DNA from: Flagellimonas oceanensis
GTDB taxonomy: Bacteria > Bacteroidota > Bacteroidia > Flavobacteriales > Flavobacteriaceae
Reading direction: 5' to 3'
DNA: 64,000 bases
Assembly: GCF_003992595.1 (NCBI RefSeq)
Contig: NZ_RZNA01000052.1
Coordinates: forward strand, 1-64,000
Below are positions 19,014-27,911 of this stretch, in pieces (within the stretch, counting starts at the first letter, position 1; every line of letters begins with the position of its first letter). The notes under the pieces were generated by a model. That model was not told where the DNA came from. It did no database searches and saw only the letters and a program-made list of their open reading frames with translations. The position numbers were made by a program, and so were the translations under genes.

Positions 19014-20270
19014 ATGGAGAACAGCAAGCCCACAACCAAAAGGTACATCCACATTATAGGATTGGTAATGATTGTATTCTTTGTGATATCCTTCATTACC
19101 AATATTCTTAATTCCATTATCGTGGATGTAAAGGATAGCTTTGACCTTAGTCTTACTTTGACAGGCCTATTGCCTTTCACTTTTTTCATAGCCTATGGCA
19201 TTATGTCCATACCGGCAGGATTTTTGTCTGAAAAGTACAGCGAAAGAACCTTGCTTTCCGTTTCTTTTTTGCTCATGGCGCTTGCTTCCCTGGGTTTTGC
19301 ACTGTTGCCGCAATATGGGGTTTTCAGTATTACCTTGTTCGTATTGGGATGCTGCATGGCCGTACTACAGGTCATCATTAATCCAATGCTAAGGGTGGCC
19401 GGGGGAGAAGAGCACTTTGCTTTCAATTCCGTTCTTGCTCAGCTTGTATTTGGGGCTGCATCCTTTTTGAGTCCTTATTTGTACAAGTATTTGGTAAATG
19501 ATGCTCATTCGGAAGACACCGTAGCGACATTGTTGCGTGGATGGGTTCCACAGGATTTGCCCTGGGCATCACTTTACATCGTATTTGCATTGATCTCTTT
19601 GTTCCTGTTCATTTATGTTTTCTTGACCAATTACCCAAAATTCGAAAAAACCGAAGAAGAGAAGGCAGGTGATAAAGGTTCGTATTGGGATCTTTTAAAG
19701 AATAAATGGACCATTCTCTATTTCCTTGGCATCTTTTGCTATGTGGGCACAGAGCAAGGGGTGGGGAACTGGATTTCACAGTTTTTGAGTCAATACCATG
19801 GTCTTGATCCCAAAACCACCGGTGCCGATACGGTATCCTACTTTTGGGCCATGCTTACCGTAGGCTGTTTGTTGGGGCTCTTGCTTCTTAAGGTAATGGA
19901 TAGCAGAAAACTTTTGATTTTGGCTACATCCATAACCGTTATCAGTCTTATTGTGGCTTTAACGGGTTCATCCCAAATGGCCTTGATAGGTTTTCCGGCG
20001 GTTGGATTTTTCATTTCCGTAATGTATTCCATCATATTTTCCTTGGCGCTCAATTCAGTCAAGGAGCACCATGGCTCCCTATCTGGGATCCTGTGCACTG
20101 GAATAGCGGGTGGCGCTGTGATTCCTTTCATCGTTGGAGGATTGGGGGAACTCTTTACCCTAAAGGCAGGGATGTTTTTCTTGATGATTCCGTTGGCATT
20201 CATTCTTACCATTGGCTTTTGGGCCAAACCCTTGGTAAACAATAAAACCATAAGCTTAAAAAAGGACTAG
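19014..20270 (+). CDS. MFS sugar transporter (FucP/NagP-like)
   Basis: 418 residues, about 12 membrane helices. The N-terminal segment with FFVISFITNILNSIIV and PFTFFIAYGIMSIPAGFLSE resembles the fucose/glucose/galactose:H+ symporter group used by Bacteroidota to import monosaccharides across the inner membrane. Its TAG stop (20268-20270) overlaps the GTG start of the ROK gene by one base, so transport and phosphorylation are translationally coupled. Exact sugar unknown. Confidence 0.87.
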   Translation: MENSKPTTKRYIHIIGLVMIVFFVISFITNILNSIIVDVKDSFDLSLTLTGLLPFTFFIAYGIMSIPAGFLSEKYSERTLLSVSFLLMALASLGFALLPQYGVFSITLFVLGCCMAVLQVIINPMLRVAGGEEHFAFNSVLAQLVFGAASFLSPYLYKYLVNDAHSEDTVATLLRGWVPQDLPWASLYIVFALISLFLFIYVFLTNYPKFEKTEEEKAGDKGSYWDLLKNKWTILYFLGIFCYVGTEQGVGNWISQFLSQYHGLDPKTTGADTVSYFWAMLTVGCLLGLLLLKVMDSRKLLILATSITVISLIVALTGSSQMALIGFPAVGFFISVMYSIIFSLALNSVKEHHGSLSGILCTGIAGGAVIPFIVGGLGELFTLKAGMFFLMIPLAFILTIGFWAKPLVNNKTISLKKD

Positions 20271-21115
20271 TGGAAAAACAGGAAAAAATGGTCGTAGGGG
20301 TTGATGTAGGCGGCACCAAAATTAAAGCAGGAAGGATTTTGGGAGGGGAAGTGATACAGAGCAGCTTTTCCAAAGTGGATAAGAATGCCTCTCAAGATAA
20401 TTCACTTTCAACATTGTTCAACACTATTGAAGAAGTGATGACGGATGAGGTTGAGGCAATAGGTATTGGGGTTCCAGCTGTTGTGGACCCAGATTTCGGA
20501 ATAGTATATGACGTACAGAATATCCCTTCTTGGAGAAAAGTTCCTTTGAAGGATCTGGCACAAAAAAACTTTAATGTCCCAGTCTATTTAAACAATGATG
20601 CCAATTGTTTTGCATTGGGCGAGAAGTTTTTTGGTAAGGCCAAAAGCTATGATAATTGCGTGGCCCTTTCATTGGGCACTGGGCTCGGTATGGGGATTTT
20701 AATAGATGGCAAGCTTTACAATGGTGTCCTATGCGGTGCAGGCGAAGTGGGTATGCTTCCCTATAGAAATGGAATTTTGGAGGAATATGCCGGGAGTTTC
20801 TTTTTTGAAAACGAATACGGTGAATCGGCCAAGGAACTCTACGATAAGGCGCTGCAAGGCAATGCAATGGTACTTTCAGCCTTCAATCAATATGGGGTGC
20901 ATTTGGGAGAAGCCATAAGGGCCATCCTCTATTTGTTCGCACCGGAATCCATCATCCTCGGTGGGTCCATTAGCAATGCATACGCTTTTTTCAAGGATGC
21001 ACTACAGGAAGTATTGGATTCTTTCGCCTATCAAAAGCAATTGAAAAAATTTAAACTAGAAACATCGGACTTGGTGGATTCCCCCATTTTGGGCGCGGCT
21101 GCACTTTGTCTGTAA
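20270..21115 (+). CDS. ROK-family sugar kinase-like protein
   Basis: 281 residues, GTG start overlapping the preceding stop. ATP-binding motif VVGVDVGGTKIKAG at about 8-21, NNDANCFALGE at about 105, and LSLGTGLGMGILIDGKLYNG. The usual ROK zinc motif (CxCGxxGC) after the E-x-G segment is missing: GAGEVGMLPYRNGILEEYAG appears in its place. The coupled transporter suggests it phosphorylates the imported monosaccharide. The missing zinc motif puts it in an atypical ROK branch; substrate not assignable. Confidence 0.85.
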   Translation: MEKQEKMVVGVDVGGTKIKAGRILGGEVIQSSFSKVDKNASQDNSLSTLFNTIEEVMTDEVEAIGIGVPAVVDPDFGIVYDVQNIPSWRKVPLKDLAQKNFNVPVYLNNDANCFALGEKFFGKAKSYDNCVALSLGTGLGMGILIDGKLYNGVLCGAGEVGMLPYRNGILEEYAGSFFFENEYGESAKELYDKALQGNAMVLSAFNQYGVHLGEAIRAILYLFAPESIILGGSISNAYAFFKDALQEVLDSFAYQKQLKKFKLETSDLVDSPILGAAALCL

Positions 21116-21137
21116 AACGAATAACCTTACTATACAA

Positions 21138-23801
21138 ATGAGAATATTAATTACAGTCCTGATAGCATGTTTTCTGCTGAAATCCTGTGCAGAACCCGAA
21201 ACCATCGGAAAAAAGCTCAGTATTACGGTCGAGAACAACGAGGAGGGAGCGCCCATAACCTTGGGAATCCCTTTTCCCAAAGGAGAGTTGAATTCAGTGG
21301 ACCATGTACGTTTATTGACAGCCGATGGTGTTGAAATCCCGTCTCAGATCACGGAAGTAAGCAATTGGGGACCCATTGATGAGAGTGTTAAATGGGTATG
21401 GGTTTTCTTTTTCTCAGAAGAAACCCAAGACTATGTTTTGGAATACGGCGAAGGGGTTGTTCCCATGCTTCCGAAGGAGAAAATCATTTCAACCAACAAT
21501 ATGAGGCCTCAAGGTGGTATTGACGTGAATACAGGACCCCTATCATTTTCGATTCACAAGAAAGGCAATGGATTTTTGGATGAAGTCTTCTTGGATTCCA
21601 ACAACGATGGAAAGTTCGAAACGGAAGAATTGATTGCTTCCTCCCCGGAAAAGAACAGAGGATCGTTTTTGGATTTATTGGATGATTCAGGAATAGATGC
21701 ATCAAAAGCAGTCATCAATGAGGTGTTCAGGGAAAAAGGTTCGGGCCCTATGCATACTATTTTTAGGATAGAAGGTACCTATACATACAACAGGGAGGAT
21801 AACAACCTGTCGCCCTTTACCATATGGTTGCATGCCTATGCAGGTAAAAGCTATATCAAGGTGCTTCATACCATGACTTATACTGGGATACCGGATAAGC
21901 ACAAACCACAAGATGGCGAACATGCCAATATCGCTACACAGAACTCAAAAATCATTACAGAGAGTACTGAGGATGATGAGGGATGGACACAGCCCAATGA
22001 TCAAATTGCCGCTTGTGGACTACAATTGAAGTACCATTTAAAAGATGATGTCAACGTTTCAATGCCATTGTACACTGGAAGTTGGGAAGAGGACGATACG
22101 GCCGATACCAAAATGGAGGAATTGGCTGTAAGTGGGCAAGAACCAGTACAACTTTTACAAAAAGGCCCAGGATATCGGAAAAGTACCAGTTTAAGAAGTC
22201 TTTACCTGAACAACTTCAATAAGGATGGAGAACAGGCGGAACAAGATGTAAAAATGGATTTTGAAGCTAGTTTGACCCAAGGTTCGGAGCGATTGGCCAC
22301 ATCTGAAAGAGCAAAAGGGTGGATGAACATTTCCGATGGCACTAGAGGAATAGGAGTGGGAATCAAGAACTTTATGAAGGAATATCCCAAAGGGATAGAA
22401 GTGGATCCAGGAACCGGAACATTGCTCGGAAGTATTTGGCCCAAGGAGAATGGCTCCATGAGTTTTGCAAGACATAATTCAGAACCGGATGGGGGGATGT
22501 TGGACAATTTTGCGCAAGGAATTACCAAAACCACCGAGTTCATCTACTATTTCCATGGTAATGAGAGTTCGGAGGAAGTAGGTAAAACGATGGATTACGT
22601 AGTGGAAGCTCCGGTTGCTCATGCTACACCCGAATGGTATGCCAATTCCAAAGTATACGGCAATATGGCACCGGCTTCTGACCAAAGACCGGAATTCGAA
22701 AATGCATTGCAATATAGATACCAATGGTGGGCCTATAACCAGAAACACGAGCCATGGTACGGTATATTCAATTATGGTGATGGAAAGAGTTATTTCTTCA
22801 ATGGAAAATGGGTGCAATGGACCAATAATGAACCAACTGTGGATTTTATGCTATGGACCAATTTCATGAGGACTGGAGATCCTGAATATTTCAAGTTGGC
22901 ACAGGCCATGAGTAGGCACACCATGGACGTTGACAACATCCACTGGCCCAAAAAGCGAACGTATTATGGAGAAGTCAATGATGCCATCGATTTTTGGAAT
23001 TATGAGGACGAACCTGAGTCAACTCCTTATTTGGGAATTGGCAGAAGACATGCGAACGAGCATTGGTATGCATTGCTCAGTGCCCATGTTTGGATTCAGG
23101 GTTGGATCGCGGATTATTATTTGTCTGCAGACCACCGTGCCCTGGAAGTTGCTAAAATGACAGGAGATACCTATATAAAAAGGATTTGGGGTGAGCACGA
23201 CCTAAGGGGAAGACGTTTGTACCTATCCGTTTTGAACTTGGTCGAACTCTATGATGCCACAAAGCTCAATAAGTATAAAACCGAACTCGACGAAAGGGTG
23301 GATTTGATGCTCGAACTACAGGAAAGACAAGGCGGGAACCTACTATTGGATAGGTATGGATATAGCCAGACCTACGTAGCACAAGGTCTGTACAAATACC
23401 AACAGATAACAGGGAACGAAGAGGTCAGGAAAGCACTACTGAAACATGCAAGATGGGTGCGTGATGTACCACCATTGAATCACGAAATGGAATCGTATTT
23501 GGCAACCATATATCCATTGTTGCTCGGATATGAAATAAGTGGGGAAAAGGTGTATTTGGATGAAGCTTTGGCAAGAGCAGAGATGTTGAAAATTGGGGAG
23601 CTCCCTAAAAAACCTGATGCATACGAAAATGCAAGTGAATACAGCGAAGATTTACTTGGGATATCCAATCTCCCCATGAGCAAAGGACGCTTTACCAATT
23701 GGCAGACGAATCAAGGGCTTCGTGTATTCGGATGGACACATGCCTACAACATACCTTATTTGCTCTACTGGATGGATGAAGAGCATATTGATATCGACTA
23801 A
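21138..23801 (+). CDS. Lipoprotein of the YetA/PcRGLX (exo-rhamnogalacturonan lyase-like) family
   Basis: 887 residues with a lipobox (LLKSC, Cys17). The N-terminal RIFT-barrel-like domain starts at about 28 (TVENNEEGAPITLGIPFPKG, then SVKWVWVFFF). The C-terminal half has alpha/alpha-barrel-type segments (YNQKHEPWYGIFNYGDGKSY, then WYALLSAHVWIQGWIADYY). This architecture matches the PcRGLX/YetA-like group, some members of which are exo-acting polysaccharide lyases. In this locus it would be the only candidate backbone-cleaving enzyme. The family call is from memory of architecture and is moderate. Confidence 0.7.
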   Translation: MRILITVLIACFLLKSCAEPETIGKKLSITVENNEEGAPITLGIPFPKGELNSVDHVRLLTADGVEIPSQITEVSNWGPIDESVKWVWVFFFSEETQDYVLEYGEGVVPMLPKEKIISTNNMRPQGGIDVNTGPLSFSIHKKGNGFLDEVFLDSNNDGKFETEELIASSPEKNRGSFLDLLDDSGIDASKAVINEVFREKGSGPMHTIFRIEGTYTYNREDNNLSPFTIWLHAYAGKSYIKVLHTMTYTGIPDKHKPQDGEHANIATQNSKIITESTEDDEGWTQPNDQIAACGLQLKYHLKDDVNVSMPLYTGSWEEDDTADTKMEELAVSGQEPVQLLQKGPGYRKSTSLRSLYLNNFNKDGEQAEQDVKMDFEASLTQGSERLATSERAKGWMNISDGTRGIGVGIKNFMKEYPKGIEVDPGTGTLLGSIWPKENGSMSFARHNSEPDGGMLDNFAQGITKTTEFIYYFHGNESSEEVGKTMDYVVEAPVAHATPEWYANSKVYGNMAPASDQRPEFENALQYRYQWWAYNQKHEPWYGIFNYGDGKSYFFNGKWVQWTNNEPTVDFMLWTNFMRTGDPEYFKLAQAMSRHTMDVDNIHWPKKRTYYGEVNDAIDFWNYEDEPESTPYLGIGRRHANEHWYALLSAHVWIQGWIADYYLSADHRALEVAKMTGDTYIKRIWGEHDLRGRRLYLSVLNLVELYDATKLNKYKTELDERVDLMLELQERQGGNLLLDRYGYSQTYVAQGLYKYQQITGNEEVRKALLKHARWVRDVPPLNHEMESYLATIYPLLLGYEISGEKVYLDEALARAEMLKIGELPKKPDAYENASEYSEDLLGISNLPMSKGRFTNWQTNQGLRVFGWTHAYNIPYLLYWMDEEHIDID

Positions 23802-23820
23802 ATCTGGTTACTTTTATGGA

Positions 23821-23853
23821 GGGATGGTGCGCCTAGGCATCATCCCTTTTTTT
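23821..23853 (+). terminator. Rho-independent terminator after the YetA-like gene
   Basis: GGGATGGTGC (23821-23830) pairs with GCATCATCCC (23837-23846) around the loop GCCTAG, with one G-T pair, followed by seven T at 23847-23853. It closes the glycan operon 19 bp after the stop at 23801. The SLC13 gene begins only 23 bp later and would depend on read-through or its own promoter. Confidence 0.9.
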
Positions 23854-23875
23854 GCATACAACTAAACAACAAAAT

Positions 23876-25315
23876 ATGTCATATAAGAAAATCGGCTTTG
23901 TATTGGGCCCGCTCCTATTTGTCCTTGTACATTTCTATTTTTCAGGGGAAGGACTTTCCAATGAAGGGCGTGATATACTTGCGGCTACCTTGTGGATAGG
24001 GATTTGGTGGGTCTTTGAAGTGATTCCAATAGCAGCCACGGCATTGCTCCCCATCATTCTGTTCCCTTTGATGAATTCAATTTCATTGGGTGATACCACA
24101 GCCAGTTATGGGCATAAATATGTATTTCTGTATATGGGAGGTTTTATGTTGGCCGTGGCCATGGAGAGGTGGAACCTGCATAAAAGGATAGCACTTCAAA
24201 TTATAAGGGCCATTGGAACAAATATGTATACCATAGTCTTGGGCTTTATGGTTGCAACAGCATTTCTTTCCATGTGGATTTCCAATACGGCCACAACAGT
24301 GATGGTATTGCCCATGGCTGTTTCCATAGTGAAACAAATGAAGGATAATCCCAATACCCTGAAAGATGAAAACAAGGTGTTCAGTAAGTTATTGATGCTG
24401 GGAATTGCATATGCTGCATCAATTGGCGGTATTGCAACATTGATAGGTACACCTCCAAATTTGGTTTTTGCCGGTTTTGTCCAAGAGACCTATGGAGTGG
24501 ACATCGGTTTTTGGCAATGGATGAAATTTGGTTTGCCCGTGGCATCCCTTCTTTTGATATTGGCCTGGTTATATTTAACAAGGTTGGCCTATCCATTGGA
24601 AAGTGCACGTTTCCCTGGAGGTAAAGAGGAAATATATAGGATGTTGGTTGAATTGGGGCCGATGGGAAAGGAAGAGAAAATCGTTCTATCTGTATTTGGT
24701 CTGACCGCTTTTTGTTGGATAACAAGATCATTTTTTTTGCAAAATATAATTCCAGGGATTGATGATACCATCATTGCGGTAGGTGCTGCGATATTACTTT
24801 TCATTATACCCGCGAACGAGACAGGGCGAGCGCTTATTAAATGGAGTGAGGCTGTGAAGATTCCATGGGGGATCATTCTGCTGTTCGGTGGAGGCCTGGC
24901 CATAGCGAAAGGGTTTCAGGATACCGGTTTGGACCTTTATCTGGGAGGTCAAATGGCATTTTTTGATGGTTTTTCCTTGTTTGGCGTCTTATTGCTTGTA
25001 GTGGCTTCTATCAATTTTTTGACCGAGATCACCTCAAATTTGGCGACTACCGCCATGATGTTACCGGTTCTTGCTCCCTTGGCAGTGTCATTGGAAGTTG
25101 ACCCGTTTATGCTTATGGTGGCCTGCACCACCGCAGCATCATGCGCATTTATGCTACCCGTGGCAACTCCTCCCAATGCAGTTGTGTTTGGGTCGGGTTA
25201 TTTAAGGATCCCGGAAATGGTACGGTCCGGTTTTTTTATGAATATAGTATCGATTGTATTGATGACCTTGGCCGTTTATTTCTTACTGCCGTTAATTATG
25301 GATTTTTCCTTTTAA
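23876..25315 (+). CDS. SLC13/DASS family sodium:anion symporter
   Basis: 479 residues from the ATG at 23876; an in-frame TTG at 23852 lies inside the terminator T-run and is rejected. About 11-12 membrane segments, with the two family SNT-type motifs (WISNTATTVMVLP and EITSNLATTAMMLPVLAPLA). Members import di- or tricarboxylates, sulfate or related anions with Na+. Placed after a sugar-degradation operon, it might take up acidic sugars or carboxylates released by it (inference). Its 3' end overlaps an integrase relic on the other strand. Confidence 0.88.
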   Translation: MSYKKIGFVLGPLLFVLVHFYFSGEGLSNEGRDILAATLWIGIWWVFEVIPIAATALLPIILFPLMNSISLGDTTASYGHKYVFLYMGGFMLAVAMERWNLHKRIALQIIRAIGTNMYTIVLGFMVATAFLSMWISNTATTVMVLPMAVSIVKQMKDNPNTLKDENKVFSKLLMLGIAYAASIGGIATLIGTPPNLVFAGFVQETYGVDIGFWQWMKFGLPVASLLLILAWLYLTRLAYPLESARFPGGKEEIYRMLVELGPMGKEEKIVLSVFGLTAFCWITRSFFLQNIIPGIDDTIIAVGAAILLFIIPANETGRALIKWSEAVKIPWGIILLFGGGLAIAKGFQDTGLDLYLGGQMAFFDGFSLFGVLLLVVASINFLTEITSNLATTAMMLPVLAPLAVSLEVDPFMLMVACTTAASCAFMLPVATPPNAVVFGSGYLRIPEMVRSGFFMNIVSIVLMTLAVYFLLPLIMDFSF

Positions 25316-26463
25316 ATAGATGAATTGGGGTTATATTCAACTTGCTGTGTCCTAGCATGGCTAAAATGTCCCTTAAGGGAATATTTTGAAGTAAAACTTG
25401 TGTGGCTAAAGCATGCCTGGCCAAATGTGTGGTCAGATTCTTTTTAATGCCACAGAGGTCAGCAATCTCTTTAATTAAGCATTGGACTTTTGATTGCTCA
25501 AACCAGGCAATACACAATCCCCATTGACAACTTTAGGGTGGTCATGATATTTATTTAAAATACCCAAAGCAGTTGGGAGTAGGGGAATGCCCAATCTGGA
25601 CTTGGTTTAGGTGCGTTTGGACTTTATCCAAAACCTTCCATCTGTATGTTTCAAAACATTATCGGGATGTAGTTTTTGGACATCGATATAGGAAAGGCCA
25701 GTATAGCAGCAGAACACAAACGTATCCCGAACAACATCCAAACGTTCTCCATCAATTTCCTTGTTCACTAAAACCTGTAGTTCCTCTTTGGATAGGAATT
25801 CCCGTTCCACTGTTTTGAATTGTACTTTGTAGTTATAAAATGGGTCTTTGCTGAACCATTCATGGGTAACGGCAATTCGGATTATCTTTTTGAAATTGTT
25901 GATGTATTTCAATGCTGAGTATGGTTACATTCTTTGGTTGTTTTTAAGAAGTATTCAAATCCTTTAATGAATTTTAAATCCACATCTCGGATGGGAATAT
26001 CTGACTTGCTCTGTTCAGTTTTGATAAATTCGGCCACATGGTTTCTGGTGGTATGATACCTTTTATAGGTACCCAAGGCAAATTCAATTCCAATGAGCTT
26101 CTTCATTTGCTGGTTATGCTCATCGAAGAGTTCCAACAACATCTTAACCCTCTTGTCATTGCCTGAAAATTTATCCTTTACATCATGCACTGTGAAAAAT
26201 TCGCCTTCTTCTACCAACTCATTATGAATCTTATTAATCCTATGACGTACTGTGGCCATGAATCGATTTAATTCTTCTGCTTCAATTCCCTTTCCTTTCA
26301 ATTTGTTCATTCTAGAGTCCCATTTTTCAGGGTCGATCTTTCTGTGGAGGCTAATGACAGATCGTTGGCCATTCACTGTTAATCTTAGGTATAGTCCGGC
26401 TTTACCGTTCTTATCGAGCCGTTTGTCTTTAAGGTAAAATAAGACTGCCAAGGAATTTGACAT
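25296..26463 (-). pseudogene. Decayed tyrosine recombinase (relic 2), nearly full length
   Basis: The minus strand carries an integrase in three broken frames. The N-terminal Arm/SAM-like part runs from the ATG at 26463 (MSNSLAVLFYLKDKRLDKNG) to a frameshift near 25910. The core part (MKYINNFKKIIRIAVTHEWF, with CCYTGLSYIDV) ends in an in-frame TAA at 25607-25609 where the relic-1 reading has Lys. The C-terminal part (LCGIKKNLTTHLARHALATQ) follows a further frameshift. The catalytic TQIY tyrosine is changed (NITPIHLF). Homologous, at nucleotide level too, to relic 1. Confidence 0.9.
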
Positions 26464-26582
26464 GTTTTGGGTATCGATTTGGTGCGTTTTAGTGGAGCCG
26501 GTGGAACGAAATTTTCCACATAATCCACATGGATTGTTGATCATGGAATTTTTTGAAAACTCACTCCGTAAAATTGAAGGAT

Positions 26583-27058
26583 ATGAAACTACAGAAAAAT
26601 AGAATTGTTTTTGTGCTGGTAATGGTCTGTGTCGTGCTTTTCATCACCGTATATGCCATTGTGGCCTTTGGGCAAGATAAGGAACCTGAACTGGATCCAG
26701 AACGGATACCCGTTCCCGATCTGGAGGATTACCAGGTTGATTTCGAAACTAAACTGGAAGCTGTGGAGGCCATTAAAAAGGAACATGAAACCAATGCACC
26801 ATCCATATATCCAGAACATATGGTGGATGAGAAAGGGTATTTCAACCCTGATTATATGGAGTATGAAAAGCATTGCATCATTGACAGTGTTTATCAATCC
26901 AAGACTTTTGTTGGAGCCGACCCCATTGTTCACAAGGAGGAGGATTCCATGTCCAATACCGCAGGGTCAGTTGAAACACACGATGGGGCAGTGGGACTCG
27001 AGCAATCTGTAGCTGCCAAACAAAACGTTACAAGGGATTGCGATTACAGCTACAGCAT
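26583..27058 (+). pseudogene. traM: Conjugative transposon protein TraM, N-terminal remnant
   Basis: From the ATG at 26583 the frame encodes an N-terminal cytoplasmic tip and one membrane helix (RIVFVLVMVCVVLFITVYAI) followed by a PVPDLEDYQVDFETKLEAVE segment and ETNAPSIYPEHM. This matches my recollection of TraM from Bacteroidota integrative conjugative elements. Homology stops near residue 150, and the frame then runs out of phase into traN sequence and ends at 27101. The remainder of traM is deleted. Confidence 0.7.
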
Positions 27059-27361
27059 ATGGTCTACGATGCTTCCGAAATGTACTTGGTCATCGAAATA
27101 AGGAACAATTCGGGAATCAACTTTGAAATTGACTATATTGAAGTTTACCGGGCCAACGGAAACCGCAATAAAAAGGCTTCCCACCAAAAAATACCTTTGA
27201 CCGTATTATACAAATACAGGATGCCTTGTTCCATAATGCCCGGTCACAGGCAGCGGTTTATATATGTACTTCCAAAATATGTGTTGGGTGCCGATGAAAA
27301 ATTTGTCGTGGAACTGAAGGAACTAAATGGGGGAAGGAAGGTCAAATTATCTTGGAAGTAA
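27059..27361 (+). pseudogene. traN: Conjugative transposon protein TraN (DUF4138), C-terminal remnant
   Basis: About 100 residues from HMVYDASEMYLVIEIRNNSG to the stop at 27361. They correspond to the C-terminal part of TraN (YLVIEIRNNSGINFEIDY, then FIYVLPKYVLGADEKF). There is no N-terminal half or start codon of its own, and it overlaps the end of the traM remnant in another frame. The traM-traN junction near 27035-27060 is therefore a deletion scar joining the 5' part of traM to the 3' part of traN. Confidence 0.7.
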
Positions 27362-27419
27362 ATTCATGGAAACATATTTTTCGTGTTAAAATGTAAACAT
27401 TTTTGTTTATATTTGTGGT

Positions 27420-27896
27420 ATGAACTCATATGCTGAAAAATATCAGGGAATTCACCCGGGCCGGGTACTCAAGAGAGAGCTAAAAAAAAGGTCCCTTAAA
27501 CAACGTCCCTTCGCCATAGGGCTTGGGGAGCATCCGCAGACCCTCAATGCCATTATAAAGGGAAACCGTGACTTGAACACGGCATTGGCCCTTAAGATTG
27601 AGGATAAGCTGAAATTGCAGGAAGGTAGTTTGGTTCTTTTACAGGCATTTTACGACATTAAAAAAGAGAAGGATGGGATGCCTAGAAGGAAGCCTGATTT
27701 CTCGATTTTGCGTAAATCCCTGTTCTGGGATACGGATATCGAGAGCATCGATTGGGAAGGACGGTACAAAGCGGTCATCCGTCGTGTTCTCGAACGCGGT
27801 AATGTCCAGGAGAAAAAGGAAATCTCCCGGTTTTATGGTCCAAAAAAAGTTGCCGCTGTGGCCAACTCTTTGAAAGAAGCCCATACTTCATCTTAG
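27420..27896 (+). CDS. Antitoxin-like HTH protein with DUF6922-type tail (AbiE-pair partner)
   Basis: 158 residues. A HigA-like HTH at about 10-70 (IHPGRVLKRELKKRSLKQRP) and a C-terminal segment at about 93-145 (SLFWDTDIESIDWEGRYKAV, IRRVLERG) that resembles DUF6922-type domains. It sits 15 bp upstream of a nucleotidyltransferase toxin gene, the standard order for this toxin-antitoxin type. It probably binds its own promoter and neutralises the toxin. Confidence 0.75.
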   Translation: MNSYAEKYQGIHPGRVLKRELKKRSLKQRPFAIGLGEHPQTLNAIIKGNRDLNTALALKIEDKLKLQEGSLVLLQAFYDIKKEKDGMPRRKPDFSILRKSLFWDTDIESIDWEGRYKAVIRRVLERGNVQEKKEISRFYGPKKVAAVANSLKEAHTSS

Positions 27897-27911
27897 CGTT
27901 AATGCATCATA

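Noticed and set aside
25296-26544. A working integrase for the 25-29 kb region
   Set aside because: It has at least two frameshifts, an in-frame stop and a lost catalytic tyrosine.
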